From positions 57,848 through 121,847 of the forward strand of contig NZ_KQ948467.1 in NCBI RefSeq assembly GCF_001514115.1: DNA of 64,000 bases. The letters are read 5' to 3'. This DNA comes from Streptomyces olivochromogenes (GTDB taxonomy: Bacteria > Actinomycetota > Actinomycetes > Streptomycetales > Streptomycetaceae). The position numbers were made by a program, and so were the translations under genes. The notes below the pieces were generated by a model, which had not been told where the DNA came from, did no database searches, and worked only from the letters and a program-made list of their open reading frames with translations. Shown here piece after piece: positions 53,820-62,010 of the stretch (position 1 is the first letter of the stretch; each line of letters begins with the position of its first letter).

Positions 53820-56021
53820 GTGACGTGGCTGCGGGCCTTCGGTGAGGTCGTGCGATCCGGGCTCACGATCGAGGAGACGCGGCTGGAGCCCCTGCTCGCG
53901 CTGCGCACGGCCGCTGGGGTGGCGATCGTCGTCGGGCCGGCGCTGTGGCTCGTCTCCCCTGCGTATGCCGCGTCCGCCGCCCTCGGTGCCTACTCCGCGG
54001 GTGGGGCCACCTTCCAGCGCACCTGGCGTCCACGCAAGGTGATCGCGCTCGGCGCGGGCGCGGGTCTGGCGCTCAGCACCTTCGTGGGCTACCTGGCCGC
54101 GGGGCGACTCGTGACGTTCCTCCCGCTGCTGGCCGTATGGGCCTTTGCCGCGGGAATGGCGTGGGCCGTCGGATCGACCGCTGGGATCGTCGCAGCGACG
54201 ACGGTCGGCAGCATGCTGGTGACCATCACCCTGCCCACGAGCGTCGGGCGAGCGCTGGAGCACGCCGGGGTCATCGCGCTCGGGGGCGTGGTGCAGGCCG
54301 TGCTGATCTTGCTGTTCCCGATCCGCCGTTGGGGGGCGCATCGTGACGCGCTCGCCGACGCCCTGGCCGCCGTGGCGGACTACGCCCGCCGACTGCGGCA
54401 CGACCCGGCGGCCCCGTTCGACCCGGAGCCGTTGATGACGGCCCGGGACGCGGCCGCCGTGACGCCGTCACAGGCCCGCACCCGTCCCCCCGTCCTGCAC
54501 GGCCCCCGGGGACTCGCCGAGCGCATTCGGCCGGTCGTCGCCGCGCTCGCCGACCCGGACGTCGGCGCCCCGGCGGAGGGACCCGGGAGGGACCGCGCGC
54601 GGGAGTTGCTCGACGCGGCCGCCGACGTCCTGGATGCGGCCGCTCGTTCGATCCGCCGCGGCACTCCCGCCGAGGTGCGGCCCGGGAGCACGGACGTCCT
54701 GCGTGTCGACGAGGAGCACGAGGTGCTGGAGGGCCCTGCGCGGCAGGCCGCCGAGCGGCTCGTGGAACTGCTCGGCGAGGCGTTGGAGATCGCCGGGAGC
54801 GGCAGCGTCTCCGGGAGGACGCACACCCCGCCCGGCTCGACGAGCGCCCAGTTCCTGCTGCGCCCGACAATGTTCCGGCTGGTCCCGGTCGTCGTCCGGG
54901 CGGTCCGCCGTGAGCTCCGCCGGGACTCGCCCGTGTTCCGGCACGCCGTCCGCCTGGCGGCGGTGGCCACGCTCGGCTACCTGATCGCCGCCCGGCTACC
55001 CCTGGGCCACGGCTACTGGGCGCCCATCACCTCGGTGATGGTGATGCGGCCGGACTTCCACCGGACGTACGCGCGCGCGGTGGCCCGTCTCGCCGGGACC
55101 CTGGCGGGGGTCGCGCTCGCCACCGGGTTGGTGCGGGCCCTGGGCCCGGACGCCCATGTGTTCGGCGCGCTGGCGGTGGTCTCGGCGGGTCTGTCGTACA
55201 CGCTGAACCGTACCGGCTACGCCTACTCCCAGTGCTTCACTGCCGCGTACGTCGTCTTCCTGCTCGGCATGGGCGGCCAGGCATGGGAGCAGACGGTCCC
55301 GGAGCGGGTGGTGCTCACCCTGCTCGGCGGGGCCCTGGCAATGCTGGCGTACGTGGTGTTCCCCGCATGGGAGACACCCCGGTTGCCGGGCCGGCTTGCG
55401 GACTGGCTCGCCGCCAACGGCCGCTACGCGGCCGCGGTGCTCCGCAGCTACGCCGAACCGACCCGGGAGCATCACGCCGACATGCGCAGGGCACTGCTGG
55501 CGAGCAGGGAGGCACGTGCCGCCTGGCAGGAGGCATACGACCGGGCAAGGCAGGAACCGGTGCGCCCCAGGGGTCTGACGTCGCGCGAGGCGCAGGAGGC
55601 GCAGGAGGCGCTCGAGGGGTTCGGCCGGGCGGCGATGCTCATGGAGAGCCACGTCCCGCGGGCCGACAGCCGTTTCGTCCCCGAGGCGGAGCGGTTCGCC
55701 GAGGCCCTGGAGGCGGACACCGCGCAGGCGGCAGTCGACTTGCGCGAGCACAGGAATCCGGACTGGGGGCGCGTGGAGGAGGCGCTCCACGCGTGGGAGG
55801 GCGCCGCCGGGGACCGGAGCCCGGTGGTGCGGCGCGGGGCGGAACTGCAGAAGCAAGCCTTGGAGGACCTCGCGACGGTCGTGAGCCGCACACCCCTGGA
55901 ACGGGACGTCGGCTCCGCTCGCGAGGAGCAGCGGGTGCGGGCGGCCGCGGCGGCGGAAGGTACGGATCAGGACCCGCGCACCGGGGTGGGTGACGGCGAC
56001 GGGGAGCGCTGCGCCTCCTGA
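53820..56021 (+). CDS. FUSC-family membrane transporter-like protein
   Basis: The 733-residue protein has two membrane blocks (residues ~25-165 and ~375-520) of six helices each around a large cytoplasmic part, and a long helical C-terminal domain, as in FUSC/YccS-like putative efflux proteins. The conserved ARLPLGHGYWAPITSVMVMRPDF motif opens the second block, followed by ARAVARLAGTLAGVALATG. Start GTG 53820 is chosen from homology; a TAGGCT hexamer lies about seven bases upstream, so the mRNA may be leaderless. Its last 55 bases overlap the convergent PsiE gene. It is longer than, and distinct from, the FUSC gene at 25608. Confidence 0.9.
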   Translation: MTWLRAFGEVVRSGLTIEETRLEPLLALRTAAGVAIVVGPALWLVSPAYAASAALGAYSAGGATFQRTWRPRKVIALGAGAGLALSTFVGYLAAGRLVTFLPLLAVWAFAAGMAWAVGSTAGIVAATTVGSMLVTITLPTSVGRALEHAGVIALGGVVQAVLILLFPIRRWGAHRDALADALAAVADYARRLRHDPAAPFDPEPLMTARDAAAVTPSQARTRPPVLHGPRGLAERIRPVVAALADPDVGAPAEGPGRDRARELLDAAADVLDAAARSIRRGTPAEVRPGSTDVLRVDEEHEVLEGPARQAAERLVELLGEALEIAGSGSVSGRTHTPPGSTSAQFLLRPTMFRLVPVVVRAVRRELRRDSPVFRHAVRLAAVATLGYLIAARLPLGHGYWAPITSVMVMRPDFHRTYARAVARLAGTLAGVALATGLVRALGPDAHVFGALAVVSAGLSYTLNRTGYAYSQCFTAAYVVFLLGMGGQAWEQTVPERVVLTLLGGALAMLAYVVFPAWETPRLPGRLADWLAANGRYAAAVLRSYAEPTREHHADMRRALLASREARAAWQEAYDRARQEPVRPRGLTSREAQEAQEALEGFGRAAMLMESHVPRADSRFVPEAERFAEALEADTAQAAVDLREHRNPDWGRVEEALHAWEGAAGDRSPVVRRGAELQKQALEDLATVVSRTPLERDVGSAREEQRVRAAAAAEGTDQDPRTGVGDGDGERCAS

Positions 56022-56497
56022 AGCGGGAAGTAGTCTCCCGGCCGCGTGGAGCGCCGCCACACGTACATCGCTGTCGCCATCACGAGGATCAGCCCTGCCA
56101 GGATGAGCAGTTCGATCCCCTCGACGTTCCACCGGAAGGACTTCTCCGCCTCGGCCGTCACGATGAGCACCCTGCGGATGCCGGCAATCAGGCCGACGAC
56201 GAGGAACGGCTCCGCGTCGAGGGTCTGGTTCCTGATGGTGAGGCGGACGGTGTGGAGCAGTTCGGCCACGATGAACAGCACAAGGCCGTTGTCCAGGGCG
56301 GAGAGAACGACCGTCTCCTCGCGGTACGGACCCTGGATCGACCTGATGACGTCGTGGACGACCCCGACGGTCAGGAGCCCCGCGAGCAGTACGAGGAGCG
56401 CCGCGACGACGAGGTGGATGCCGTCCTCGATGAGCTGCAGGAGGCCCTGTACCCGGCCGCCCTCGATCTTCGGGAGAGTGGGTCGCACAGTCAGCAT
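55967..56497 (-). CDS. PsiE-family membrane protein
   Basis: The 176-residue protein has four hydrophobic segments (LVVAALLVLLAGLLTVGVV, LVLFIVAELLHTVRLTI, LVVGLIAGIRRVLIVTAE, LLILAGLILVMATAMYVWRR) as in phosphate-starvation-inducible E proteins. PsiE members also occur in transmissible stress-tolerance loci with chaperones. The function is unknown. The gene is convergent with FUSC and the two overlap by 55 bases at their 3' ends. Confidence 0.88.
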   Translation of the reverse strand: MLTVRPTLPKIEGGRVQGLLQLIEDGIHLVVAALLVLLAGLLTVGVVHDVIRSIQGPYREETVVLSALDNGLVLFIVAELLHTVRLTIRNQTLDAEPFLVVGLIAGIRRVLIVTAEAEKSFRWNVEGIELLILAGLILVMATAMYVWRRSTRPGDYFPLQEAQRSPSPSPTPVRGS

Positions 56498-56646
56498 GCT
56501 AGGGGTGCCCCGGTCCGCGGGCGCGTCGTGCTGCCGAACGGGTGGACGAACGGGTGGACGAGCGGATCCCTCCCTGTGGTGACAGCCTGGGGGAAGCGGC
56601 GAGGCACGACATCACCTAGACCTACCCGGCGGCAGGACGAGAGTGC

Positions 56647-57130
56647 ATGAGGCAGCCCGACGCGGACACGAACGGCAGGAACCTGCGGTTCGTGCTGGTC
56701 GCCGACCCGGGCCTGCCCTCCGAGATGGCCCGGGACGTCGCCCCCCGCCTGCCGGAGGATCTGCGCCGCCGCATCGCCAGGGGCATCCGCCGGCAGGCGG
56801 ACACCGTGACGGCGCCCCTGGTGGCGGACGAGCGGGTCGACGTGTCCGACGTGGCTGGCACCCGTCTGGCGGAAGGCGACCGGGACATCGGCGTCTTCCT
56901 CATCGGCCTGCCAAGCCCGCTGGAGCGCAACCCCGTCAGCACCGAGGTCGAACCCGAGCACTGTCGCACTGCCCGCCCTCGGCTCCGGGCGTCTGCGGCG
57001 CTGGGAGCGGCAGGTGGTGGTCGGCGACGTCAGGCAACAGGCCGAGCAGGACGAAGAGCCGCCGGCCCGTCGTCGTCCGTCCGGCAACCGGGGAGGACGG
57101 GGTCTCGCGTGGGTGGGCTGCGTGGACGCG
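56647..57130 (+). pseudogene. 5' part of a paralogue of the 50866 membrane protein, frameshifted
   Basis: MRQPDADTNGRNLRFVLVAD then PGLPSEMARDVAPRLPEDL and DRDIGVFLIGLPSPLERNPV match the soluble half of the protein at 50866 (VALLADPDAPTEIAQRMARTLP ... IVVALTDLPLHS). After a frame change near 56960 the match continues as STVALPALGSGRLRRWERQV. The membrane half is absent. It therefore cannot work as the intact protein does. Confidence 0.65.
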
Positions 57131-57596
57131 CTCGATGCGCAGAGTCTGTGATTCGCGGATCGTGGGTGGTGTCGTTGGACCAGGTGCGTTCCCTGTCGAG
57201 TTCAGCGTGTTGAAGGCCGACCTTCACCGAACTCGCCCTGTGGTGGGAGATGGACGGCCGTTTCGTACCGGGCCGGCCGGATGAGGAGTGGGCGATCCTT
57301 GCGCGCGGTCATCCCTGGCCTGGTCGCTGACCGCGCGGTGGGGGCGCCGCGTCCTGGGCTGCCGCCGGCCCGGCAGCGTCACGTCCGCACCCGCCCCGCC
57401 CCCACCGCGTCCCAGCGGCGCGGGGTCAGCACGAGGCCCTGGTCCAGGGCGGACCCGGGCCTCGATCGACGGCCAGGAAGGGGGGGACGGGTATCTGCGG
57501 CCCCGGCGCCCGTGGCACGAGTCCCGTGGGGGTCTTTGCAACCCGTGTACGCGGCACCGTGACGAACGCGCCCGGCGCCGGATGGGCACGGTGCGC
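57131..57596. other. gene-poor stretch
   Basis: I see no complete gene. A short + strand stretch at about 57215-57330 (LALWWEMDGRFVPGRPDEEW then AILARGHPWP and a stop) looks like the end of a decayed coding sequence but I cannot name it. The rest is GC-rich without a credible frame. Confidence 0.4.
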
Positions 57597-57992
57597 TCAG
57601 GCGGCGGGGGTGAGTTCGGCACGGCCGAACAGCAGCGCGAACCCGGAAGGGAGCTGGCGCAGGATGCGGGTGAGGAGGTCGGGGCCGGCCAGGGCGGCGA
57701 TGGCGGCGAAGACGGCTCCGGTGTCCCAGTGGGTGGTGGCCAGGGAGGCTTCGGCGCGGGCGGCGAGGTCCTTGACGAAGGCCCAGCCGGTGAAGGGCTG
57801 GGTGTCGGGGATCTGAGCGATGAGGAGGCGTGCGGCTTCGAGGGGGAGACGGGCGGCGAGCTCGACGCGCTCGTCTCCCGTCAGCTGGCGCTCCAGTCCT
57901 GCGACGACCAGACGGATGGCCTCCTCGGCCCGCTCGCGGGTGGGGTAGGCGCCTTCGTAGCGGACCTTCTCCAGCATCTGCTCGTACGACAT
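57597..57992 (-). CDS. DUF2267 protein (first of two)
   Basis: The 131-residue protein consists of two helical repeats of the DUF2267 family (MSYEQMLEKVRYEGAYPTRERAEEAIRLVVAGLERQLTGDERVELAARLP, then a second related half with LLTRILRQLPSGFALLFG). The family is often encoded near Hsp20 and other stress genes; its role is unknown. ATG 57992 is taken from homology; a longer reading to a GTG exists. The next upstream gene encodes a paralogue, so the pair arose by tandem duplication. Confidence 0.85.
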   Translation of the reverse strand: MSYEQMLEKVRYEGAYPTRERAEEAIRLVVAGLERQLTGDERVELAARLPLEAARLLIAQIPDTQPFTGWAFVKDLAARAEASLATTHWDTGAVFAAIAALAGPDLLTRILRQLPSGFALLFGRAELTPAA

Positions 57993-58092
57993 CGCGGGCA
58001 CAGGCTGCAGCGGGACGCGCGGGTCGGGGAACACTTGCTGTGGTTGCCTTTCTGTCGGCGGGGTGGTGGTCACCGGGTGAGTGGGCGGGTGA

Positions 58093-58488
58093 TCAGGCGG
58101 GCTGGGGGCGTCCGAAGAGGAGGTCGTAGCCTGCGGGGAGCTGGAGCAGGATCTGCCCCAGCAGGTCGTCACCGGCCGCATCGGCGGCGGTGGAGAGGAC
58201 GGCGCTGACGTCCCAGGCCGCGGTCTGCTCGGTGGCCCCCTCGATCCAGGCCGCCGTCGCCCGAACGAACCGCTCCGGTGGCAGCGGCTCGGCGCTCTGC
58301 AGCGGGTTGAGGAGGATCAGGGCGAAGTCTTCCGGCAGGCGCGCCGCGAGCTGGGCGCGCACCTCGCCGACCAGGTGCGCCCCCAGCAGGGCGAGCACCA
58401 CACGGGCCGCGCGTTCTGCTTCCTGCAGGCTGTCGTACTCACCGCGTTCCTTCACCCGGTCGAGGAACGCCTCGCGTCGCAGGTTCAC
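58093..58488 (-). CDS. DUF2267 protein (second of two)
   Basis: The 131-residue protein is a paralogue of its downstream neighbour: VNLRREAFLDRVKERGEYDSLQEAERAARVVLALLGAHLVGEVRAQLAARLPEDFA, ending LGQILLQLPAGYDLLFG. GTG 58488 is chosen because AGAAGG lies upstream and the homology starts there. It lies 97 bases downstream of hsp20 and 100 bases upstream of the first DUF2267 gene on the same strand, so the three may form one heat-responsive transcript. Confidence 0.85.
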   Translation of the reverse strand: MNLRREAFLDRVKERGEYDSLQEAERAARVVLALLGAHLVGEVRAQLAARLPEDFALILLNPLQSAEPLPPERFVRATAAWIEGATEQTAAWDVSAVLSTAADAAGDDLLGQILLQLPAGYDLLFGRPQPA

Positions 58489-58585
58489 CGCCGCCACCTT
58501 CTTCGGTCGATGGGGTGCGGAGGACGGGAGAGGGGGAGATCGGTGCCCCGTCCTCCGTCGTTGTTCGGCCTTTGTCGTCCTCGGG

Positions 58586-59017
58586 TCAGCCGGAGATCTC
58601 CCTGCGGCCGGATCCGCCGCCGATGGCGATCTTGCGGGGCTTGGCACGTTCCGCGATCGGGATCCGCAGGGTGAGCACGCCGGCGTCGTAGTCCGCCTCG
58701 ATGTGCTCGGTGTCCAGCGTGTCGGCCAGCACGATCTGGCGGGAGAAGACACCCAGCGGCCGCTCCGACAGTTCCATCTGCACGTCGTCGGCCTTCGCCA
58801 CGGGCCGGCGCTCGGCCTTGACGGTCAGCATGTTCCGCTCGACGTCGATGTCGATCGCGTCGGCGCTGACGCCGGGGATGTCGAAGGCCACCACGTACCG
58901 GTCGCCCTCGCGGTAGGCGTCCATCGGCATAGGGGACGGCCGCGACCAGGTGCCCGGGCTCATCAGCTGCTGCGCCAGCCGGTCCAGCTCACGGAAGGGG
59001 TCAGTGCGCATCAACAT
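58586..59017 (-). CDS. Hsp20 / alpha-crystallin small heat-shock protein
   Basis: The 143-residue protein is a small heat-shock chaperone of the Streptomyces HSP18 type. The N-terminal part MLMRTDPFRELDRLAQQL precedes the alpha-crystallin domain (residues ~35-125: PMDAYREGDRYVVAFDIPGVSADAIDIDVERNMLTVKAERR ... RQIVLADTLDTEHIEADYDAGVLTLRIP), with the usual GVLTLRIP strand. ATG 59017 has GGAGG upstream. It holds unfolding proteins for refolding or for ClpB/DnaK. Its promoter overlaps a palindromic operator and the divergent gene encodes its probable repressor. Confidence 0.95.
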   Translation of the reverse strand: MLMRTDPFRELDRLAQQLMSPGTWSRPSPMPMDAYREGDRYVVAFDIPGVSADAIDIDVERNMLTVKAERRPVAKADDVQMELSERPLGVFSRQIVLADTLDTEHIEADYDAGVLTLRIPIAERAKPRKIAIGGGSGRREISG

Positions 59018-59074
59018 CGTGAAAACACCTCCAGCGGGTTCGGGCAGTTGCTGCCAATGCGCTGCACTGAAACC

Positions 59075-59103
59075 GTTGTAACATGTCATCCAATGGATGA
59101 CAA
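59075..59103 (-). promoter_or_regulatory. hsp20 promoter with palindromic operator
   Basis: On the - strand TTGTCA (59103-59098) and TACAAC (59080-59075) form -35 and -10 boxes with a 17-base spacer. The palindrome TGTCATCCAATGGATGACA at 59084-59102 (8-base arms around three bases) covers most of the spacer and the edge of the -35 box, so a bound repressor would block RNA polymerase. It also lies upstream of the divergent regulator gene. Confidence 0.75.
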
Positions 59104-59146
59104 ACACGGTGTCGTCCAGTCGATGACAAGCTCGAGGGAGGTGCCC

Positions 59147-59800
59147 GTGACAGCAGCCGACCAGCCGGCCCCGTCCAGCGCCGACGGCCGAAGCCCGGCT
59201 TCGTTCCTCGCCGCCGCGGCGGCCCTGCACGCCATAGACGACGCCCTGCGCGCCGCCGGGCAGGAGACCTCCGACAACCCCGCCGCCAGCCCCGGTGCGG
59301 AGCAGGCCCTGGCTTCCCTGCTCCTGTTGCGGCAGGTCCGCGAGCAGCTCGCCGGATGGGAGACTGGCCTGATCGAAACGGCCCGGCACGCGGGAGCCAG
59401 CTGGGCCGACCTCGCCCACCCTCTCGGGGTCGCCAGCCGTCAGGCCGCTGAACGCCGCTACCTGCGAGGCCGGCCCGGCCCCGCCGGAACCACCGGCGAA
59501 CAACGCGTCCAGGCCACCCGCGAACGCCGCGCCGCCGACCGCACCCAAGCCGAATGGGCCCGCCGCAACGCCGCCGACCTGCGCCGCGTCGCCGGCCAGA
59601 TCACCGCCCTCACCGACCTCCCCACCGCCGCCCGTCATCCGCTCGACCAACTCCACGCGGCCCTCGCCCACAACGACCCCGCCGACCTCATCCACCCCCT
59701 CAACGCCGCCCGCCCCCACCTGACCACCACCCACCCCGACCTCGCCGCCCAACTCGACACCCTCACGGGTACCGCCACGGCCCCGCCCCCACCCGACTGA
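59147..59800 (+). CDS. HSP18-type transcriptional regulator
   Basis: The 217-residue protein resembles the regulators found next to hsp18 in Streptomyces. After a disordered N terminus, a helical segment (LHAIDDALRAAGQE...QVREQLAGWETGLIETARHAGASWADLAHPLGVASRQAAERRYL) contains a helix-turn-helix near residues 75-105. The C-terminal half is helical (NAADLRRVAGQITALTDL and so on) and ends in a Pro-rich tail. GTG 59147 is chosen because GGGAGG lies five bases upstream; the ATG at 59093 falls inside the operator and has no ribosome site. It probably represses hsp20 and itself through the 59084 palindrome. Confidence 0.85.
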   Translation: MTAADQPAPSSADGRSPASFLAAAAALHAIDDALRAAGQETSDNPAASPGAEQALASLLLLRQVREQLAGWETGLIETARHAGASWADLAHPLGVASRQAAERRYLRGRPGPAGTTGEQRVQATRERRAADRTQAEWARRNAADLRRVAGQITALTDLPTAARHPLDQLHAALAHNDPADLIHPLNAARPHLTTTHPDLAAQLDTLTGTATAPPPPD

Positions 59801-59880
59801 CCGAACACCCGCGTCGGAGCGGGCGACCGTTCCGGCATCGGGTATCCCGCGTACTTCCTGGTCCTGGCACTGTGATCCTT

Positions 59881-60264
59881 ATGCAGCCGCTGCCCACACC
59901 GTGTCCGCCCGGACTGGTCCCGGACGCCACCGACGTCGACGCCTTCAACGCCGCCTACCGGCGGGCCAAGCGGCAGCACCAGGTGTTCGTCGCCGTCGAG
60001 GAGCAGGGCCGGCGGTGGACGGTGAAGGCCGACACACTCACCGCGGGACACCGTCGTCGACAGCAAGTACGACGCGATCCGCGCGGCCGTCATCCGGCTC
60101 ATCCGCTCCCACCAGATCCGCGCCGACTCCTCGGCCGGCCCGGTCTACTTCGTGCAGTACGACGTGGAGAGCGAGCAGCGGGCCCGTGACCTGGCCGCCG
60201 CGCTGCACTCCGCCCTGTACGGAGACCTCGATCCCCTGACGCGTGCTGTAGCCGAAACATCCTG
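59881..60264 (+). pseudogene. hypothetical ~127-residue protein, frameshifted
   Basis: The first part reads MQPLPTPCPPGLVPDATDVD, AFNAAYRRAKRQHQVFVAVE and RRWTVKADTLTAG, and the natural continuation DTVVDSKYDAIRAAVIRLIR, SAGPVYFVQYDVESEQRARD and LAAALHSALYGDLDP follows in another frame after one surplus base near 60045. The whole would be a small soluble alpha/beta protein of unknown function. A sequencing error at this point would restore a normal gene, so disruption is likely but not certain. Confidence 0.6.
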
Positions 60265-60424
60265 ACCACGGCGGGACCGGTCCAGCCCTGCCCCGGCACC
60301 GCAAGATCAATCTCGTCGACGGCCACGGCTCCATCGATCCACAGGACTGACCTCCTGGTGATGCTGGGCGGGGAGTACGGACCCCCTCCTGACTGCCCTG
60401 AGGAAAGGCTCCCTGTCCCCTCCT

Positions 60425-60968
60425 GTGGTCGCACGCTTCATCGGTCAGGCCGCCCACAGATCACTACGGCAAGCAGACAACCGCCTACGCGCCCTGACCG
60501 AGCTCACCCGCCTGCACGGTCTGTTGCTCGCCCCGGCCGCAGGCACACGCCCCGGGCGCCGCTGGGTGGCAACCAGTTGGGCCCTCGCCGTGACACACCT
60601 GGGCCTGCTGGAGCGGCGCGAACAGCTCACCGCGCTGACACCCTCACGCTGATCCGCGCCATCCTGCCGGCCTTGCCCGGCAGGGCGAGCCGCTGGTCCG
60701 GGCCGCTGGCGATCGTCCTCGACCTCGCCGGCGGCCGCCTGGCCCGCCGCCAGGGCGCCGTCTCCCCGTTCGGTGTCTACGCCGACACCTGGGCCGACAC
60801 CGCGTACTGGACCTGGCTCACCCTGCGCCACGAACCCAGCCGCACCGTACGAACAGTGCCTGGGCGCTTCCCGTTGCCACCGGCACCGGCATCGCGGGCG
60901 GGTATCGGGAAGGCGGTGGTCCACCCTCGCCGGGGCTCAGTTCGCCCGCTCGGAGGCAGGCGAATCCG
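60425..60968 (+). pseudogene. CDP-alcohol phosphatidyltransferase-like gene, several lesions
   Basis: ALTELTRLHGLLLAPAAGTR then WALAVTHLGLLERREQL is followed, after one missing base near 60640, by DTLTLIRAILPALPGRASRW and DLAGGRLARRQGAVSPFGVY. The family motif D-G-x2-A-R-x8-G-x3-D appears here with the second residue pair as AGG, i.e. the first Asp/Gly pair is damaged (LADG expected, LAGG found). A further frame change near 60845 precedes SAWALPVATGTGIAGG. The gene once encoded a membrane enzyme of phospholipid synthesis. Confidence 0.65.
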
Positions 60969-61713
60969 CTGTGAAGGGCTCCTGAACTCCGCTTTTACGG
61001 ATGTGCGTTAGGTGCACTGTGGGCGTTGCGGGCGAAATCTTGACGCTGAAATGACGCTTGCGACACTCGATCTGATGGGTCGTCAGGCACCTTGCGTCGC
61101 TGGTCAGGCGGTCTGCTGGCTGCGTGGGGGCGGCAGGTTGCCGGGAATTTCGTGGTGCCAAGAGGTCTGCTCAGCCACATGTGTGGAGCACCCAGCAGGT
61201 CCCTCGTCTGCTGGTGATACACGTCATGCACGTTGCTGACCAGCATCGAGGCGCCGGGGCGGGCCGCTGGCACGGGGATGGTCCGGTTCTTGGTCCGTGA
61301 AAGGCGTCCGACGGGTGTATGCCGCCTACGTTGGAGGTACGGTCATGGATCCCCTTGTCGAGCTGGCCCGCGGAGAGCAGACCCCTGTCGCTCCGGCGTT
61401 CGCTGTTTGTTGGGCGCTTGGGACATCCTGGGAGCGGATACGCCCTTGAAGAATGCCGACGTATCCGCCTTCCGTTGCTGACTCTCATTTCCTCTGTCGG
61501 AAGCAGACGTTGTCGTCGATGACGGTGCGTGGTGATACGGGCAGCTTCCCTGGATGATCGAGGTCCAGCCCGCAGCGCCATGACCGGCACGATCAACCGC
61601 GGGTCGACCAGTCCGGAGGCGTTGTCCGGCACCGCCGCCGACAGCGACGCGCTGTGCACGCCCGGCCGGATCAGCGCGACATCACGGCGGTCAGCAACAG
61701 GAGATAGAGCACG
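60969..61713. other. gene-poor stretch before the secY fragment
   Basis: No gene is supported in about 740 bases. On the - strand at about 61570-61680 an open stretch reads VHSASLSAAVPDNASGLVDP then RLIVPVMALRAG, and just above it DIVLYLLLLTAVMS; these look like pieces of former coding sequence I cannot name. Several short readings elsewhere have no family features. Confidence 0.4.
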
Positions 61714-62010
61714 ATGTCGATGGCGGAGCGCCGGTCGCCCGAGGATGGTGGCTTCATCCCGGGCATCCGGGTTGGCCGGCCGACCGCTGAGTACCTCAGT
61801 TACGTGCTCAACCGGATCACCTGGCCGCGTCCGCTTTATCTGGGTCTGATCGCTCTCGTACCGACAATGGCGTTGGTGGGCTTCGGGGCAAGCCAGAACT
61901 TCCCGTTCGGCGGAACCGGCATCCTGATCATCGTGGGTGTCGGTCTCGAGACGGTGAAGCAGATCGAGAGCCAGCTCCAGCAGCGCAATTACGAAGGGTT
62001 CCTCCGCTGA
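61714..62010 (+). pseudogene. C-terminal fragment of SecY
   Basis: From GGFIPGIRVGRPTAEYLSYV (residue 12) to the end GLETVKQIESQLQQRNYEGF this matches the last ~87 residues of the SecY protein-translocation channel, covering only its final two membrane helices. The first 11 codons (MSMAERRSPED) are unrelated and mark the junction. AGGAGAT lies about nine bases before the ATG, so the fragment could be translated, but it cannot form a channel. Its stop overlaps the adk start (TGATG), preserving the native secY-adk arrangement. Confidence 0.9.

Noticed and set aside
59093..59146. ATG start for the HSP18-type regulator
   Set aside because: It lies inside the operator palindrome and lacks a ribosome site, whereas GTG 59147 has GGGAGG at ideal distance.
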